A stretch of DNA of 64,000 nucleotides from Zingiber officinale. Taxonomy: Eukaryota > Streptophyta > Magnoliopsida > Zingiberales > Zingiberaceae. This document shows, piece after piece, positions 60,201-64,000 of the stretch; the stretch's first letter is position 1; each line of letters starts with the position of its first letter. The stretch lies in assembly GCF_018446385.1 (NCBI RefSeq), contig NC_056005.1:96393171-96457170 (forward strand), read 5' to 3'. The notes below the pieces were generated by a model. That model had not been told where the DNA came from. It did not search any database and saw only the letters and a list, made by a program, of their open reading frames with translations. The translations under genes and the position numbers were made by a program.

Positions 60201-60682
60201 TGATACCATTTCCCAACTTATCGGGCTTATTGATTTATCGAACTAAATCTCACCCATTGATAAATTAAAGAAATAAATATCAAATATATGTGCTTGTTAT
60301 TATATTAGGATTAAGAGCACACACTTCCATAATAACTGAGGTCTTTGTTACTTTATAAAGTCAGTATAAAAGGAACGACCTCAAATGGTCCTACTCAATA
60401 CACTCTAAGTGTACTAGTGTAATTATATAGTTAAGATAAACTAATACCTAATTACACTACGACCTTCCAATAGTTTGTTCCTTTCCATCTTGGTCGTGAG
60501 CCACTGTTTATAATTTATAAGGAACCGATAACATGATCTTCTGTGTGTGACACCACACACCATGTTATCTACAATATAAATTAATTGAGCAACTACATTT
60601 ATCATAAATGTAGACATTTTACCAATGTGATTCTTATTTCTAGATAAATGTTCATACCAAAAGCTAGGCTTTTAGTATACAC
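57264..60682 (-). mobile_element. Inverted Copia leader and LTR (copy B) inside the Copia element
   Basis: On the minus strand it reads LTR from 60682 to 58142, primer site 58139-58128, leader to 57700, then 436 bases deeper into a Copia interior (57699-57264) that the plus arm lacks. The LTR lacks its first six bases (TGTTAG), ending at AGTGTATAC. No target duplication brackets it. It differs from copies A and C by many substitutions and a rewritten stretch around 58740-58980, so it came from another family member. Confidence 0.8.
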
Positions 60683-60700
60683 TTTACCAATGTGATTCTT

Positions 60701-61404
60701 TTAGTTCTTTATGCTTCGGCTGACAGAAGCCTAATGTATGCTATGCACGAGATCAGAAATCTGTTTTGCCAAGGGCATAGTTAGCAGATATCAAAGTAAC
60801 TCTAGACAAGGACAGTGGACTGCAGTAAAGCATATATTGAAGTACCTTAGAGGTACTAGAGATTATATGCTAGCTTACAAGGCAGTTAATTTGGTCCTTG
60901 TGGGTTACATGGATTTTGATTTCCAATCGGATAGGGACAATAATAAGTCAACCTCGGGGTTTTGTGTTTACTTTAGGAGGTAAAGTCATAACTATGGAAG
61001 AGTGATAAGCATAGGTGTTTTTCTGGACTCCACCATAGAAGTTTAGTATATGGCAAGCCTCTGAGGCAGCCATAAAAGCTGAATGACTCAATAACCTCAA
61101 GATAGACTTAGATATGATTTCTGGTTTGTCCAAAGATTAATACAATTTATTGTAATAATGTTGGTGCAGTAGCAAACTCGAAGAAACCATAAGTCTATAA
61201 GGCAAGTAAACACAATAGAGCGCAAGTACCACCCAATACGAGAAATCGTATAAATGAGGAGAAGTTGTTGCCGCCTAGATTGCATCAGGTGATGACCTAT
61301 AGATCCTTTCACTGAGGTCCTTAAGGCGAGAGCTTTTGATGGACATGTTGAAGGGTTGGGAATCAGATGTATGGCAGCAGATATGACAGCTTAGTCTTTT
61401 AGTA
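60701..61404 (+). pseudogene. Copia RNase H and pol C-terminus, broken
   Basis: The sequence after the junction begins within the stretch that follows reverse transcriptase (YASA...SLMYAM). It then has GIVSRYQSNSRQGQWTAVKHILKYLRGTRDYM, here broken by a frameshift near 60738, and GYMDFDFQSDRDNNKSTSG. Further on are IERKYHPIREIV (near 61215), PFTE, and HVEGLGIRCMAA (near 61340-61375), the usual Copia end, with several stops between. Reverse transcriptase catalytic motifs and integrase are absent from this element. Confidence 0.82.
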
Positions 61405-61405
61405 T

Positions 61406-61415
61406 AAGTGGGAGA
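61406..61415 (+). other. Copia polypurine tract
   Basis: AAGTGGGAGA sits immediately before the 3' LTR, which starts TGTTAGAG at 61417. Confidence 0.82.
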
Positions 61416-61416
61416 T

Positions 61417-64000
61417 TGTTAGAGTGTATACTAAAAGCCTAGCTTTTGGTATAAACATTTATCTAAAAATAAGAATCACATTGGTCAAATGTCTACATTT
61501 ATGATAAATATAGTTGTTCAATTAATTTATATTGTAGATAACATGGTGTGTGGTGTCACACACAGAGGATCATGTTATCAATACCTTATAAATTATAAAC
61601 AGTTGCTCACGACTATAATGGAAAGGAACAAACCATTGGAAGGTCGTAGTGTAATTAGGTATTAGTTTATCTTAACTATATAATTACACTAGTACACTTA
61701 GAGTGTATTGAGTAGGACCATTTGAGGTCGTTTCTTTTATACTGACTTTATAAAGAAACTAAGTTATTATGGAAGTGTGTGCTTTTAATCCTAATATAAT
61801 AACAAGCACATATATTTGATATTTATTTCTTTAATTTATCAATGGGTGAGATTTAGTTCGATAAATCAATAAGCCCGATAAGTTGGGAAATGGTATCACT
61901 TATAGTGTGTGTTGTTGATTATAGAAGGAAACTGTGTCCTAGAGATACTAGGTTGATAATGTCCTCAAGAGGAGCTCATAAGGATTGTCATGTTAAACCT
62001 CGCAGTGGACTTAGTCCGACATGATAATAAGGTTGAGTGGTACTACTCTGGACTAAGATATTAATTAAATGAGTTGTCAAGAACTCACTTAATTAGTGGA
62101 CATTCGATATCTTAAACACGTGAGACTAACACACTCATAATAAGAAGGAGCCCAAAATGTAATTTGGGATTGATGCGTAGTTCAATAATAGTTCTTTAGT
62201 GGAATGAATTATTGATGAAATTAGTTGTGTGTTCGGCGAACACCGGATGCTTAATTTCATCGGAGACCAAAACCAAGTCCTCCTCTCGGTCCCTATCGTA
62301 GCCTCTAGTATAGAGATTTATACCCACCGCATACCCACCTTCTTACCCATCAAGCGGGCCAAGCTAGCTTGGAACCCAAGCTAGGGCCGCCAAGTCCAAG
62401 TGGATGAGCCATGTAGGTGGCCGCCAAAGCTTGGGTCCCAAGCTTAGGTGGCCGCCACTAGAATATTAAAAAGGATTTTATTAAAATTATTTCTTATGTG
62501 GATATCATGATTTTAAAGAGAGTTTAAAAATTAAAATTTCCTTTTATAACTTTCTACAAAAGATTAAGAGAAGAGATTAATCTCTTTCCTTATTTGTAGA
62601 TTAAAAGGATGGTTTTAATTTTGGTAAAACTTTCCTTATTTGTAAATCATCTACATGTTTAAAGAGAGTTTAAAATTTGAAATCTTTCCTTATTTGTTGA
62701 TTAAAGGAGGATTTTAAATTTTAAGAAAACTTTCAATTTTAATCATGTTCATGATTTAAAAGAGAGTTTAAAATTAAATATTCTCTTTTATAAGTTTCTA
62801 CAAAAGATTAAGAAAAGATTTGATATCTTTCCTTATTTGTAGATTAAAAGAGATTTTAATTTTTAGAGATAACTTTCTTTTATCCACATGTTTAAAAGAA
62901 ATATTTTAATTTATAAAATTTCCTTTTATTAACCACCATGAAGGGAAAAATTATTTGAGAATTTTTATAAATTTCCAAAGTAAATTAGGAAGTTTTAATT
63001 TTTGTGTGAATTAAAATTTCCTTGATTTGTGGAATGGTGTGGCCGGCTATTGTATTTGTAAAAAGGAAATTATTTTTAATTAAATAAAATTTTCTTTTTC
63101 ATGGCAAAATAATTAAGGAAGTTTTTAATTAAATTTCCTTATTTGCCAAGACCAAGGATTATAAAAGAGGGGGTAGAGAAGGCTTCATAGTGAACAACTC
63201 TATTCTATTCTTCCTCTCTTTTCCTCCTTGGTGGCCGGCCCTAGCTTCTTTCTTTTCTCTTCTTCTTATGGCCGGCGGCAATCCCTCTTGGAGCTCTTGA
63301 TGGTGGCCGGTTCTAGCTAGGAGAAGAAAGAGAGAAAGGAGGTTTTATTTCTTGCATCCCTTGGAGCTTGGTGGTGGTGGCCGGACCTCTACTTCTCATG
63401 GAGAATTTTGGTGGCCGAAACCTAGAAGGAAGAAGAAGGTACTTGGTGGTTCTCATCTCGGAAGATCGTTGCCCACACAACGTCCGAGGTTAGAAGAGGA
63501 ATACGGTAGAAGATCAAGAGGTCTTTCTAAAAGGTATAACTAGTATTTTTCCTTTCCGCATCATACTAGTTATTTTTGGAAATAATACCAAATACAAGAG
63601 GCTTACGATTCTAGTATTTCGAATATGTTTTTCGAAGTTGTGTTCTTTTATTTTATTTTTCCTTGTGATTTGATTGTTCTTTTCGGTTAACCTAAAGTTA
63701 TTTTAGGAAATTAAATATTAGATTTCTATAAAAGGTTTTGTCTAGTCGGTGGTGGTTGCTCCCATATCCAAGAAGGCCATGTGCCTCGCCACGTCAGTAC
63801 TGGGAACCAATTATAGAAATTAATATTTAATGGAATTAATAACTTAAGGTGATTTGGGTCGAACGTGTTACGTTCCGCAGGAGATCCAAGTCAAAACCTA
63901 AAAGAACAAATAGATTAAGTTTTGGATCAAACGTGTTAAGTTCCGTAGGCGATCCAAAATTTAATTTAAAAGAACACATGGTAGCTAGGAAAAGGTTCAG
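61417..64000 (+). repeat. Copia 3' LTR (copy C), cut by window end
   Basis: It aligns with copy A over its whole visible length and reaches the second GTTAAGTTCCG segment. About 90 to 100 bases should be missing at the window end. Between about 62000 and 63000 it carries many single-base deletions against copy A, mostly in homopolymers and GG pairs. Confidence 0.9.

Larger units (their letters stand above)
54139..64000 (+). mobile_element. Rearranged Copia element with 2.7-kb LTRs (runs past window end)
   Basis: The layout is 5' LTR 54139-56815, primer site and leader to 57263, then an inverted leader plus LTR (57264-60682), then the last part of pol (60701-61404), purine tract, and 3' LTR from 61417 to beyond 64000. 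The outer LTRs are the most alike. The short frame at 56110-56301 is identical in translation to 63352-63543. The inverted LTR is more diverged. The element interrupts the Gypsy pol at 54138. The base quintet before it is GTCCC, which should recur after the 3' LTR outside the window. Nearly all coding sequence is missing. Confidence 0.85.

Overview
The window is plant nuclear DNA. Genes have GT-AG introns and plant-only families, and the rest is mostly retrotransposons, DNA transposons, MITE-like elements and Au-type SINEs. The GC-rich single-exon lipase gene beside AT-rich intergenic DNA suggests a monocot. Zingiberales is a guess from the style of the repeats and is not proven.

Three host genes can be supported. 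(1) A plastid-type class I phospholipase A1 (DAD1-like lipase), minus strand, 3463-5112, single exon. (2) A Rho GDP-dissociation inhibitor, minus strand, 7318-10195; five exons reconstruct to 233 residues with matching phases. (3) A TRM/LONGIFOLIA-type protein with a VARLMGL motif and a C-terminal DUF4378 domain, plus strand, coding 29341-32976 in five coding exons, with a non-coding first exon near 26.3-26.5 kb and a 2.8-kb 5'UTR intron holding a fold-back element and two Au SINEs.

Region by region: 1-1604 is the 3' part of a long Copia LTR. 5.9-6.9 kb is an array of nine 110-bp units. About 11.4-18.2 kb is a decayed CACTA (En/Spm) element with tnp2 and tnpA remnants. 19476-20347, 22325-23123 and 34079-34912 are solo LTRs of one Gypsy family. 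The second sits inside a minus-strand Copia remnant (21.2-23.97 kb) and the third inside a fold-back element with a 9-bp target duplication (33459-35402). 36.06-38.37 kb is a decayed hAT-type transposase. It was split by a complete Tat-lineage Gypsy element of the same family, 38375-48799, with 805-bp LTRs and a 5-bp AATAT duplication. 49.5-50.26 kb is a MITE-like element. 51.7-54.138 kb is the 5' part of a second Gypsy element with an initiator-Met primer site. It is cut at the start of its reverse transcriptase by a Copia element with LTRs of about 2.7 kb (54139 to beyond 64000), whose interior is largely replaced by an inverted LTR plus leader, giving a palindrome with arms of about 3 kb.

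The most notable items are an antisense, three-exon gene with its own TATA box inside the Tat-type Gypsy element; a gag-pol frame broken by six nonsense codons but no frameshift; the Copia palindrome with an 18-bp duplication at its broken end; and a conserved GCCGAGCGG hairpin in the Gypsy LTR family. I saw no new defence or metabolic system. All calls come from reading the sequence by eye, without database searches.
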